Below are positions 32,698 through 41,536 of a stretch of DNA of 46,183 bases, piece by piece (the first letter of the stretch is position 1; each line of letters starts with the position of its first letter). The notes below the pieces were generated by a model, which worked only from the letters and a program-made list of their open reading frames with translations, had not been told where the DNA came from and did not search any database. The translations under genes and the position numbers were made by a program. Origin of the DNA: Pinguiococcus pyrenoidosus (Eukaryota; Sar; Pinguiophyceae; Pinguiochrysidales; Pinguiochrysidaceae). The DNA is taken from positions 1 to 46,183 of the forward strand of contig JAAMXY010000991.1 in assembly GCA_019677205.1 (NCBI GenBank), given 5' to 3'.

Positions 32698-34618
32698 CTT
32701 TCTCCCTGCGCCGTCTCCACGTCGCAGCCAGTCCCTATCAGCGCCGCAAGGCCGCCGGGGGCAGCTCTGGCGGCTCTGAGCGGCGGCTGCTGGCGGGCTC
32801 TCGCAGCGCACGCAGCGCTTTTTAGCGGCGCCACAGGTGCGCGCGCCGCGCCACGCGAGGAGCGCCGAGACGCCTCGCTCGCCGCTGGCACTCCGATGCC
32901 GCGTCGACCGCCGGAGCGTCTGGGGCCAACTTCCGCTCGAGGATGCCCGACGTTGCTGCGCAGCGGCGAGTCCTTGAAGCCGCCGGCGTCTCGTTCCGCT
33001 CTTTGGCGGTGTGGTTTGCGCGCGCCGAGCGGGCGCCGCGCGGCCTCCGCGAGCGCGGTGCTGGCAGCGGAAGCCTCTTCGGCGTCACTGGTGCGTGGGG
33101 CCAGGAGGAGGCGGCGCGAGCGGCCGTGAACTTGGCGGCGCAGAAGCTCCAACACTTGAAGGCCGCCAACGGATGTCCTCTTCGTGGGGAGAGGGAAAAG
33201 TGGAGTGTATCCGCAGCGGAGCCGCGTTCCGTTTCAAAATTGGGAGGACGGGCTGTGGTATTCGAAGCACAGCAGCAGAGGGATCCTACAACGCGGGATT
33301 GAAATTAGCTTTATTTGAACTAGTCCGCGCTGAAGCACGGCGCCATTATTTCGGTTTGACACTTGAAACTATTTGAATGGCCGCGAGACCAATGACCGCG
33401 GCGACAGGGCCAAGCACGCACCAATCGCGGCGGCGCAGGTGCGTCCAGATGCCAGCCCCGTCCCGCTTTGGCTGGTGAGTAACTGCTGGGCTTGGCAATG
33501 GCACGTGATGCACGGGGTCCTGTACAATTCCTTCAGGTCCGCACCAAGGCCGCATCGGGATGGCCGTCACCGCAACGGTCCAGCAGGCCTCAGGTGCTAT
33601 AGGAAGGGAGATGTACACCAACTGATAACGGGTATGGCCCGTTCAAATTTTCAAATCGTGCTGGCGAATCGCCGCCGCGCATCAGTTAGAAGTCCCATTC
33701 CACCGGAAAGTTTCGTTGGCAGTTGCAGTGTTGCGCCCCATGCGACTCTTCGTGCGAGCGCGTGGAGTCTTCCCGTCTGCATGTCCGGATTCGATCTTTC
33801 GCGAAGAACATCTGCGCAAGCGCCACTCCGACAGAATCTCCCACCGGCCACGTATTACGCAGACTTAAAAATCATGCGCCCAGCAGAAAGCCAATGGCAT
33901 CCTCCGCGGGCGTGCACGCTGGCGCACGTGATTGGCTTTCAAGGCCTCAGCGCCGATTCGTTTTCAGCAGCTTGCCTTCCACCAATCACGCCCGCCGCCA
34001 AGGAACGTGTTGGCGATCTTCTCCAGTCAAAGCTTCCAGACGATGATTCTTGGCCATTCGCGACGCCCATCGCTTTCCCAAGCGTTATCTCCGCGACACA
34101 TGCAGAAGCAAGGAGGTCAAGTTGGCGTCACTCCGCCGCCGAGTGACTCGCCGCAATGACACGCAATTCGAAATCTGACCAATGCGCTTGCGAGATTCAA
34201 CGATCCTGCTTATTCGTCGCGTACTTCATCGCCGGATCCAGCCGCAGTCGAGAATTTGAACCGTACGGCCACGCGCGCGACCGCTCGCAAGAACAGGTCC
34301 CAGCGTCCCAGCGTCCCAGCAAGCGGAGAAAACAAAACAGAGTCTGCAGGAAATCACAGAACCACGGAATCATAAATCGGGAGATGAGATGCGTCATCGC
34401 TAAATTCTCAAACTGAAAGAAACCAGCGCAAACACAATCCAATCACTTGACAGAGCGAGTTCCGGAACCTCCCGGACCAGAGCCACAAACGCCCTTCTTT
34501 TCATTCTTGCGCCATTTCGAAATTTCGAAACCATTTTCGCATTCTCATTTCCTAATTTTCGCATTCTCTGCAGGACACACCCGCTAGTACCATGCCCATC
34601 CAACGGTTTCGCTGAGAG
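32698..34618. other. 1.9-kb spacer with many CCAAT boxes
   Basis: The first 500 bases are very GC-rich, with overlapping ORFs on both strands (one of 119 codons from ATG 32943) that have no recognisable domain. From about 33300 the composition becomes more AT-rich and no ORF is convincing. Seven CCAAT/ATTGG pentamers occur between 33389 and 34443 (33389, 33421, 33891, 33931, 33982, 34179 and 34439). The region separates divergent genes and may hold their promoters or an unannotated non-coding gene. Confidence 0.4.
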
Positions 34619-36229
34619 ATGGGAGATGCAAGAACATTTTGGCCTCTCGGCTTCCGCGCCACAGATCGGCTGTCGGACTTCTGCAAGATGAGTGTCCACA
34701 GCTTGGATGGCCTGGCCTCCACTTCGGAAAGCTCGGAAAAGTCAGGGGACGCGCCAAGTGTCGTCGCGGAAGATTCCGAGCGGATTTTGGTGCCCCGCGG
34801 CCGCTGCATGCGTGTCGCCGAGCCCCTGCACAGGCGGCGGAGTCACGAGAGCGGCGGTCGCAGCCGGCATGCGATGACCTTTGACTTCGTCCTCGATGCC
34901 AAGAGCGGGCAATGGCTCCTGAGCGATGGGCCCCGAGCTCTGGACGCCGCCTTTGCAAGGTTCGTGCGTGACATGCGGCACAGCGGAGACGAGCTGCTGG
35001 ACGTGGACGAGGTGGTGACCCGCTCCAAGCTGAGGAAGAAGCTGCTGAGCAAGTTCGGCAGCGACTTCAGTCCAGCTGCGCTGCGCGACTTCGTCGACAG
35101 GCTCTTCCCTTTCAACGTGGACGACATTGACGTTCAGATGGTCGAGAACGCTCTGCGGGAGTTCAGCAGTGACGAAGGGAAGGCAAAGGACCAAGACAAG
35201 GACGAGCGGAGAGGCGCTCTTGGAGAGCGGTCGCCGGCCACGGACACAACAGCGGCGCATGAGAGTCCTGTGGAGGAGGACGACGACAAGGTGTCTCCCC
35301 AATACTCGGACGCACAGACGAAGGGCGAGGGAGAGCCGAACGAGCGAGACGCGGCGCAGCAAAGTGCAGAGAACCCAGCTGCCACCACCGCCGCTGCTGC
35401 TGATGCTCTCGCAAGGGACACGGACTCGGACGACAGCGAAGCAGAAGTCAAAGTGGATCCTGGACAGCAGCTCGCAGCAGAACAGGACACCCTTCCCGCT
35501 CAAGACAGGCCCCAAGCGGACGGTCCCGGCGATATGGAAGGACGCGAAACCGAAGAAGCCACAGCGCAATCAACACGCAAAGCTCGTGGCGCAAGCCTTG
35601 CAGGAGCATGCGACAATGGGCTAACCGACAATGGGCTCATCGACAATGGGCTCATACCGCACGAACAAGCGGAACCGCGAGCGGATGGGAAAAGGGGTGC
35701 AGCGCACTGCAGCTTCACTTGGCGAGGTACCGAAGTGCACATGAACCCGCTGGCCGTCAAGTTCTCGGCCACAGACTGTGCGCCGTATGACTCAGAAGAC
35801 CAAGGCGAGGCGGAGGATCCGGCAGAGGCCAAAGACACGCAACGCGACGGCCTCGCAGGAGAGCTGTACAAGGAGAGAATGCAGACCATGGACCGCGTCG
35901 CTCGACGCCGACGACGGGAGCGGCTGCTGCGCCGACAACCTGTCCAAGGAGCCCGTCAACCAAGGAGGACAGGAGAGCATCGACATGCCGCTGCAGATCC
36001 CATCTTCCATGAGACTGTGAGCCTGGACTCTCCTTTTGTGCTGCCGGAGCCGTTGCATCTCAACTGTAGGCTGCGAGACCCGTTCGCCGTGAGCGACGCA
36101 AAGGACGGGGGGTTGGCGGAAGAGAAGGGCTTCAGCCCCAAGTACGACGCCGGTGGAAAATCCTGGGACCGTGCGAAAGCCTCGTATGACGACCGTGAAG
36201 CGCACGGCCGATTCCGCTCTGCAAAGTAA
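34619..36229 (+). CDS. Acidic protein of unknown function
   Basis: Single-exon ORF of 536 residues. Residues 85-185 look ordered: MTFDFVLDAKSGQWLLSDG, AAFARFVRDMRHSGDELLDV and LRDFVDRLFPFNVDDIDVQM could form a small helical, EF-hand-like or dimerisation domain, but no calcium loop is clear. The middle is strongly acidic and disordered (SPVEEDDDKVSPQYSDAQT; TDSDDSEAEVKVD). A 15-bp tandem at 35611-35655 encodes three copies of DNGL[TI]. A basic patch RRRRRERLLRRQPV near residue 425 could be a nuclear signal. It shows a coding-like composition and a normal ATG in AGAGATGGGA context; function is not recognised. Confidence 0.5.
   Translation: MGDARTFWPLGFRATDRLSDFCKMSVHSLDGLASTSESSEKSGDAPSVVAEDSERILVPRGRCMRVAEPLHRRRSHESGGRSRHAMTFDFVLDAKSGQWLLSDGPRALDAAFARFVRDMRHSGDELLDVDEVVTRSKLRKKLLSKFGSDFSPAALRDFVDRLFPFNVDDIDVQMVENALREFSSDEGKAKDQDKDERRGALGERSPATDTTAAHESPVEEDDDKVSPQYSDAQTKGEGEPNERDAAQQSAENPAATTAAAADALARDTDSDDSEAEVKVDPGQQLAAEQDTLPAQDRPQADGPGDMEGRETEEATAQSTRKARGASLAGACDNGLTDNGLIDNGLIPHEQAEPRADGKRGAAHCSFTWRGTEVHMNPLAVKFSATDCAPYDSEDQGEAEDPAEAKDTQRDGLAGELYKERMQTMDRVARRRRRERLLRRQPVQGARQPRRTGEHRHAAADPIFHETVSLDSPFVLPEPLHLNCRLRDPFAVSDAKDGGLAEEKGFSPKYDAGGKSWDRAKASYDDREAHGRFRSAK
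35611..35655. repeat. 15-bp coding tandem repeat, three copies
   Basis: CGACAATGGGCTAAC followed by two identical copies of CGACAATGGGCTCAT, in frame within the acidic-protein gene, adding five residues per unit. Near identity at DNA level suggests recent expansion. Confidence 0.9.
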
Positions 36230-36628
36230 ACGCGTTGATAGTCGAAGTGTTGGGAACCCGACCCAGGACCAAATTGCATCGCAAGCTCCCGACAACTCCC
36301 GAAGTGGGGCGCGAGGCTGCTGACATGGCAGAGCATTCCTGAGCCATTCCTCTCACGTCGGATCCCATTCGCGTCTGGTAATACTGTACTATTGACAGAA
36401 ACCGCCCCCCTTCCGAAACACTGCGTTTGTCTTTCTGCTGCCGATCGTCAAATAGCCACTTTCCCCCGAAAATCGGCGATTTCGCCGAGGAAATCGCCTT
36501 TTCCGCGTCGCCGACAGAGAGGGCCAAATCGTCTCCGTCGACAACGCCTTCTCCTTCGCCGGAGTCCCCCCTCTGTCCTTCCGACCGGAATCGCAGAGCG
36601 GAGGAGGAGGACGAGGTCGAAGCGAGAG
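36230..36628. other. Promoter region of RPA12 gene
   Basis: No gene. It contains a short inverted element (AATCGGCGATT and GGAAATCGCC copies, 36472-36500), otherwise GC-rich spacer between two plus-strand genes. Confidence 0.4.
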
Positions 36629-37350
36629 ATGGAGGCCCCTGCGTCGTCCTGGTGGCCCTTTTGCCCCTCCTGCGGCTCGATGCTGCAGCTGCCTAGCGAG
36701 GGCGACTTGAAGTGCGGCATGTGCGCCTGGGGCTGCCGTATGGAAGGTGCGCTCTTGGCCCGGTAGTAGCCAGGAGAGAAGAGCTCGTGAGGCCGCGGGG
36801 GCCAGAAGGACAGCGTTTGGGACTCTCGCTGGGCTTTCACCCGGTGCGGTGCTGCCTTCGCCAAGACGCCAAGACGCGTCTCGCCGAACCTGTGGCCAGA
36901 GCAGTGGGAAGCTGAGGATGAGGCGGTCCGCGGTGAAATGGAGGAGGCAGCCAAGAGGAAGAGCGGTCCGCTGAGAGGCACAAGTGGTGACAAAGGTCCA
37001 AGCACCTTGGCAGAAGCCCCTTCTCCCCCGATGTTCGAGGACCGCTAGGGTAGTCATGGAGGACCAGACTAACTCCTTCGCCCTCCTTTTGCTGCACGCA
37101 TCCAAATCCAGTGCTGGCGCGGTCGTTCAAGCTCGTGACCAAGTCTCCGCCAAGGGCCCCGCCGGCGTGGCTGCTGCAGGAGGAACAGGAGGATGTGAAC
37201 AAGCGGCGGGCGAAGGTGGACGAAGCGTGTCTCAAGTGCAACCACCCTTGGACGTACTTCTATACCATGCAGATGCGCTCGGCGGATGAAGGGCAGACAG
37301 TGTTCTACGAGTGCCCCAACTGTGCGCATCGATGGTCACAGAATAACTAG
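36629..37350 (+). CDS. RPA12: RNA polymerase I subunit RPA12 (A12.2)
   Basis: Small Pol I subunit that supports RNA cleavage and termination. Exons 36629-36746 and 37112-37350 with a 365-nt intron (GTGCGC to CCAG), 118 residues; family proteins are about 125. The N-terminal zinc ribbon reads FCPSCGSMLQL with CGMC. The C-terminal TFIIS-like ribbon is CLKC, then QMRSADEGQTVFYECPNC, which contains the catalytic SADE hairpin with its acidic pair. QMRSADEGQTVFY is the wording of RPA12/ZNRD1 rather than of Pol II RPB9 or Pol III RPC11. The family is certain; the choice of Pol I over Pol III rests on that stretch. It is convergent with the ABC1 fusion gene, 153 bp apart. Confidence 0.9.
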
Positions 37351-37503
37351 TCAATGGCATTTGCTTCTCTCCCACGCGGATCGCAACAAAAACCACCACC
37401 AACCAAAAAAAAGCTAGGCAGAATCTTAGATGCGTACCGTGGCGTCTGCAAAACCTCTCCGAAGCGCCGCGCTCGCTCCTGGTGATGCCCGCTTGAGACC
37501 AGC

Positions 37504-40182
37504 TCAAGCCCTGCTGGAGCGCTGCCTTCCCAGTTCCGCATGGGTCGCCATCACCTCGAGCAGCGGAATCTCCACCTCCAAGGTGGTTGCGAGGCCTCGC
37601 AGCAAGCCGATGACGCGTGCCACGACTCCAAACTCGGAGGGTATCTTCTGCATCTTCCGCCCCCCGCGCTCGCGTACGCCGTCTTTCGTGTCTTGTTCCT
37701 TCTGGCGCTTCCGCTGCTCCTTGAACTCGTTGTAGTCGGCGTCGGCCTTCTCGCGGTCTCCCGTGTCGCGGAACAAGAACGCAAAGAACTGGACAGAACG
37801 CTCGGGAGCGCGCTCGTCCTGGTTGTTCTTGTAGCCCAGCCGATTCAGCGCGGAGACCGCTCCGTTTACGTCCATGTCCAGGAGGGCGGTGATCAAGTCT
37901 CGGTAGGCATCGAGATTCTTGGGTGCTATCCGCACCGTCCAGCCCCAGTCCAGCAAGACCGGCCGGGCGCCGAATCCCTCGGAGAGCTGCACCATGCAAT
38001 TGCCGGGGTGTGGATCCGCGTTGAAGACGCCGAACTGAAAGAGCATGCACGACCAGGCGTGCACAACCAGGGACACCAGCGCCTCCCGATCGACGCCATG
38101 GAAATCAAGCAGCATCGCGTCGTCCGCTTTGAACAGGTTCGGAATGTACTCCATGACAAAGGCGGACGTGGCCACGTACTCCTCGACCACCTGCGGAATG
38201 ATGACGTTGGCGCCCACCTCGTCCACGAGGATGTGGCGCAGCTCCCGCAGGTTGGCGACTTCCGTCTCAAAGTTCAGCTCGTTCTCAATCTCCTGTTCCC
38301 AGGTCTTCAGCAGCTGGACCATGGAGTCAAAATCGGAGTTGAGCCACGCACACACCCTCGCAATGACGATCGAGCGCTGGATGTCCTTGCGGAAGATGTC
38401 GTCCACGCCGTTGTGCTGAATCTTCACGGCCACCTCTCGATTGCCGTCCCTCAGCCGCGCGCGATGGACCTGGGCGATCGAGGCGGACGCGATGGGCTTG
38501 TAGCTGAACTGCGAGAAGATGCTGTCCAGGTCCTCCGTCTTGAATGCCTTCTTGAGCGTGTCGTCGATCTGCTCGGGGGTGTCCGAGGGCATGTCCGCCT
38601 GCATGACCTTGAAGGCCTTCCGCCAGATGTGATTCACGACGTCCGACCGTCCGCTCATGAACTGCCCGATCTTGACCCAGATCGACTTCAGCGCGACGAA
38701 GCGATTCGCGATGAAAGGCGCCACCACCACATCCAGTTTCTCGTACAGGTTGGCGGAGCGCGCCTTGCTGAGCCGGAGCACGTACTTGAAAATCATCCTC
38801 GCGATCGTGTACACGATGATGGGCAGGAAGGCAGCCACGTAGATGTGCGCCGCTCGCCCAAACCCTCGATGCACCCACAGGAAGCGCGCCACCTTGAACA
38901 TTGCGAGGACCACGGCAGCGAAAGTGAAGCTAACGGGAAGCGCACAAGCGCCGAGGTTTCCCGCGACGAAGAAGGACAGCCACGCCGCGGCCGCTGCGCC
39001 GATTCCCGTCGTGGCTGGAAAGACCGCGAGGGCGCCCAGAGCCCCAGCGCCCAGCCACGGGCCCAGCAACTCCCTCGTCAGCACCAGCCGGGAGAGGATC
39101 AGCGGAAGCGCCACACGAACCACGGCAAACGACGCGTAGCCTAGCGCCACGTCGAGCGTCGTCAAGCCTTGCTCTGCCTCCCGAAGCTGCTCTTCGAGCT
39201 GCTCCAGTCGCCGCACGAGGTGCTGCCGGCCTCCGAGGCCCGCCTCCTGGAAAGGGACCTTCTTCCGCAGCGCTCGCATGGCCCGACTCTGCTGATCCAA
39301 GGCGGACGCCTGCTGCGGTTCGCCAGGCGCCGCGGCGCCTGCGGCGTAGACGTAGCTTGGCAGCTGCAAGAACGCCACGATCTCGAAGGGCAGCGCCTGG
39401 CGTTGGACCAGACTCCTCAGCCAGACGTTGAGCTCCCTGCGGCGCTGCGTCAACGCCGAGGTGGTCTGCACGAGCACCTTGGGGGGGAAGCGGCTGCCCG
39501 GCGAGTCTCCGACCGCCTTCCAGAGCGTCCGGAAGTCCGAGTAGCGCTTCCACACCCACCACTTGCGCTTCTGCACCTCCACCACGATGCCATACTCGGT
39601 GAAGGGCTGCTGCGGATCCGCACTCACGCGCGTCTCCAGGATGTCCACGTAGATTCGGCCATATCTCGCGGCTGCATTGGCCCTCTGGGCCCCCAGTCGC
39701 GCGCCCGCGAGCTTCACCACCGGAAACCAGGGCGCCAGCAGCTCTCTCTCGCCGCGAGTGATCTTCAGACGCCCGGTGGTCACGGCCTTGAGTGGCGAGA
39801 GCGTCTTGGCCGCCAGGGCCGCCAGGGTGGCCGCGTCAGTGCTGAGAATCGCGTAGTCCTCATCATTCTTCAGCGCTTCTGAGGCGCTTTCGGCTCTGGC
39901 CTGGCCCTCCTCATCGAACCACAGCCTCCAGATGCCAGCGCCGACGATCTCCAGCACTAATGGCTGCGCTCGACGCCGCTCCTGCGGGGCAGTCCGTTGG
40001 AGACCTGGGTGCACAGGGCCACAGCTGGGACGTCTTACCGGCGAAAGCTTCGGAGCGCCACACACGGCCTCCTGAAGAGCCTTGTCGAGCTCCGAGGCCA
40101 TTGTATAGGCCACTTTCGGACGAGGAGGCGACGTTGTGGCGTTCTTCTCCTCCCAAATCCCAAATTGACGAAGAAACTCCAT
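37504..40182 (-). CDS. SCP2-PX-TM-ABC1/ADCK kinase-like fusion
   Basis: Single exon, 892 residues. In order: an SCP2-like sterol-carrier segment (about 75-165, LVLEIVGAGIWRLWF and LSTDAATLAALAAKTLSPLKAVTTGRL); a PX phosphoinositide-binding domain (about 177-278, with WKRYSDFRTLWKAV and LNVWLRSLVQ); a short coiled coil (322-345); a hydrophobic stretch of several possible TM helices (350-468); and an ABC1/ADCK atypical kinase domain. Kinase motifs: KxGQ as KIGQ (504-507), Ala-rich loop ASASIAQVHRA (566 on), AVKIQH with Lys587, catalytic NADPHPGN (Asp723 to Asn728) and LLDWG (Asp745, normally DFG or DHG-type). ABC1 proteins of this type control coenzyme Q or plastid prenyl lipids. Starts at 40182 or 40101. 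Strong gene call; the fusion is novel to me. Confidence 0.9.
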   Translation of the reverse strand: MEFLRQFGIWEEKNATTSPPRPKVAYTMASELDKALQEAVCGAPKLSPVRRPSCGPVHPGLQRTAPQERRRAQPLVLEIVGAGIWRLWFDEEGQARAESASEALKNDEDYAILSTDAATLAALAAKTLSPLKAVTTGRLKITRGERELLAPWFPVVKLAGARLGAQRANAAARYGRIYVDILETRVSADPQQPFTEYGIVVEVQKRKWWVWKRYSDFRTLWKAVGDSPGSRFPPKVLVQTTSALTQRRRELNVWLRSLVQRQALPFEIVAFLQLPSYVYAAGAAAPGEPQQASALDQQSRAMRALRKKVPFQEAGLGGRQHLVRRLEQLEEQLREAEQGLTTLDVALGYASFAVVRVALPLILSRLVLTRELLGPWLGAGALGALAVFPATTGIGAAAAAWLSFFVAGNLGACALPVSFTFAAVVLAMFKVARFLWVHRGFGRAAHIYVAAFLPIIVYTIARMIFKYVLRLSKARSANLYEKLDVVVAPFIANRFVALKSIWVKIGQFMSGRSDVVNHIWRKAFKVMQADMPSDTPEQIDDTLKKAFKTEDLDSIFSQFSYKPIASASIAQVHRARLRDGNREVAVKIQHNGVDDIFRKDIQRSIVIARVCAWLNSDFDSMVQLLKTWEQEIENELNFETEVANLRELRHILVDEVGANVIIPQVVEEYVATSAFVMEYIPNLFKADDAMLLDFHGVDREALVSLVVHAWSCMLFQFGVFNADPHPGNCMVQLSEGFGARPVLLDWGWTVRIAPKNLDAYRDLITALLDMDVNGAVSALNRLGYKNNQDERAPERSVQFFAFLFRDTGDREKADADYNEFKEQRKRQKEQDTKDGVRERGGRKMQKIPSEFGVVARVIGLLRGLATTLEVEIPLLEVMATHAELGRQRSSRA

Positions 40183-40523
40183 CGAGTTTCGTCGCCCCGG
40201 ATCGAAATGGCAGGTCCCCCTACGTGGCAGAATCGGGAAGAAAGGAATCTGGAGCGATCCTCATCACACACGAGACAGGCCTCGCATCGCGAATCCTGAG
40301 GGCACGCCTGAAGCGGGAGTCACCAGCTCCCCAACCCAATGCCAAGGGTCAACGCCAGACAGGGCCAACAACGCAGCAGCACTCCAAGTCGAGCTTCTGT
40401 TTCAATTTTGCGGTGGCGACGTGCACGTACCCCCGCTGCGCCCGCCGCCACTGGATGCCGAAGGCCCTCAAGCAGCTCAAGCCCCATGAGCTCCAGTCCC
40501 TGAGGGCGACGGTTGTACACTAG
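39960..40523 (+). CDS. Possible CCCH zinc-finger protein, 5' end uncertain
   Basis: ORF of 187 codons whose C-terminal 60 residues look real: FCFNFAVATCTYPRCARRHW fits a C-x7-C-x4-C-x3-H zinc finger, the type used by RNA-binding CCCH proteins, followed by a basic helix (KALKQLKPHEL). The first 220 bases overlap, on the opposite strand, the start of the ABC1 fusion gene. The true start could therefore be in an unseen upstream exon, or the two genes really overlap head to head. No splice acceptor alternative was resolved. Confidence 0.4.
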   Translation: MAALDAAPAGQSVGDLGAQGHSWDVLPAKASERHTRPPEEPCRAPRPLYRPLSDEEATLWRSSPPKSQIDEETPSSFVAPDRNGRSPYVAESGRKESGAILITHETGLASRILRARLKRESPAPQPNAKGQRQTGPTTQQHSKSSFCFNFAVATCTYPRCARRHWMPKALKQLKPHELQSLRATVVH

Positions 40524-41536
40524 ACGCTGGCTGGCTGCGCGCTCCAAGCAGCCCACCAGCAACAAAGGCAGCAACTTCGCGGCTGGTTCTATGACGCAGG
40601 TACGATACGACCTCAACAACCGAACTGATGCATCGACGCTCTGTTGACAAGCACGTAACAGTTTCCCGAGCTGCTGCTTGAGGAACGCATCGCATCACCT
40701 CCGCCTCTCTCCGCCCGGACGCGAGCAACCTTGACACCGCAGGCGTTATTCCACGACAGCAATATTTGTATTCCAACAGACGCGCGTGGACTTTTTGCTG
40801 CACGCTTCGCCCAAAACATGAACGGCTATTCTGCAATTCTACGATCGTCACCATCATTGCGACGCGGCCAATCCTTATACGGTCCAATGTGGTGAAGGTT
40901 GCAGAAGCGTGCAGCTGTATCCAGCTAATCCCACCAATCGGAACACTTTTGGCGTTTCGGCTTCAGTTGAGATTCCTCGCTGGATCGGCGGCTCCCACGT
41001 GCCCCGATGAAAAGTCTGGAAAAAGTCCACTTTTCTCTTCTCCACTTGCTCATGGACGGTTTCCTTTTGGCCGCGCCGAATCGATTGCGTGCACCGGTCT
41101 GATTTATGGCGAACCCGCGCTTCGAGAACGTCAGTCCAGCCGCGCCTCACAACTACCTCTGTAAGGCGCGCGGATTGGCTCGCCGGTTTGCAAGGAGCGC
41201 AAATGCAGCCGCTGCGAAACGGTATACTCCCTCTAGTACCGTTTTGGTACCCCTTAGGTATCGACCGTTCACGCGAAACGTACCCACCGCAGTACCGAAA
41301 TGGGAGTGCAGAACGCGCGCAAATGCAGTCAATCTTGAGCGCCACGACAAGCGCAAGTTGGTCCTCAAGCCGCTCTCGAAGCGCGGCTGAAGCACGTCGT
41401 TCTTCGTTTGTCCCGAAAAGAAGCTGACAGTTCCTCTCGCGTTCCGATTTCCGTCTCAAGTCGTCTCGAACATCACCGGGCGGCTCAGGGGGCGCCGGCT
41501 TGCTTAAGCGCGTTCCGAACTTCCGAGAAACGAACA
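40524..41536. other. Spacer before mitochondrial carrier gene
   Basis: No gene is supported. It contains CCAAT boxes near 40867, 40884 and 40937 and ATTGG near 41176, plus an inverted pair GTACCGTTTTGGTACC around 41237-41252. Short ORFs in all frames lack domains. Confidence 0.4.

Noticed and set aside
32943-33302. 119-codon ORF near the CXC gene
   Set aside because: It overlaps a similar-length ORF on the other strand in very GC-rich DNA, shows no domain, and has no supporting splice signals.
33373-34146. 257-codon plus-strand ORF
   Set aside because: It starts at a non-ATG codon, its composition is not coding-like, and the region is AT-richer spacer with CCAAT boxes.
37540-39144. 534-codon ORF antisense to the ABC1 gene
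   Set aside because: It is the shadow of a strongly conserved kinase-like domain and has no motif of its own.
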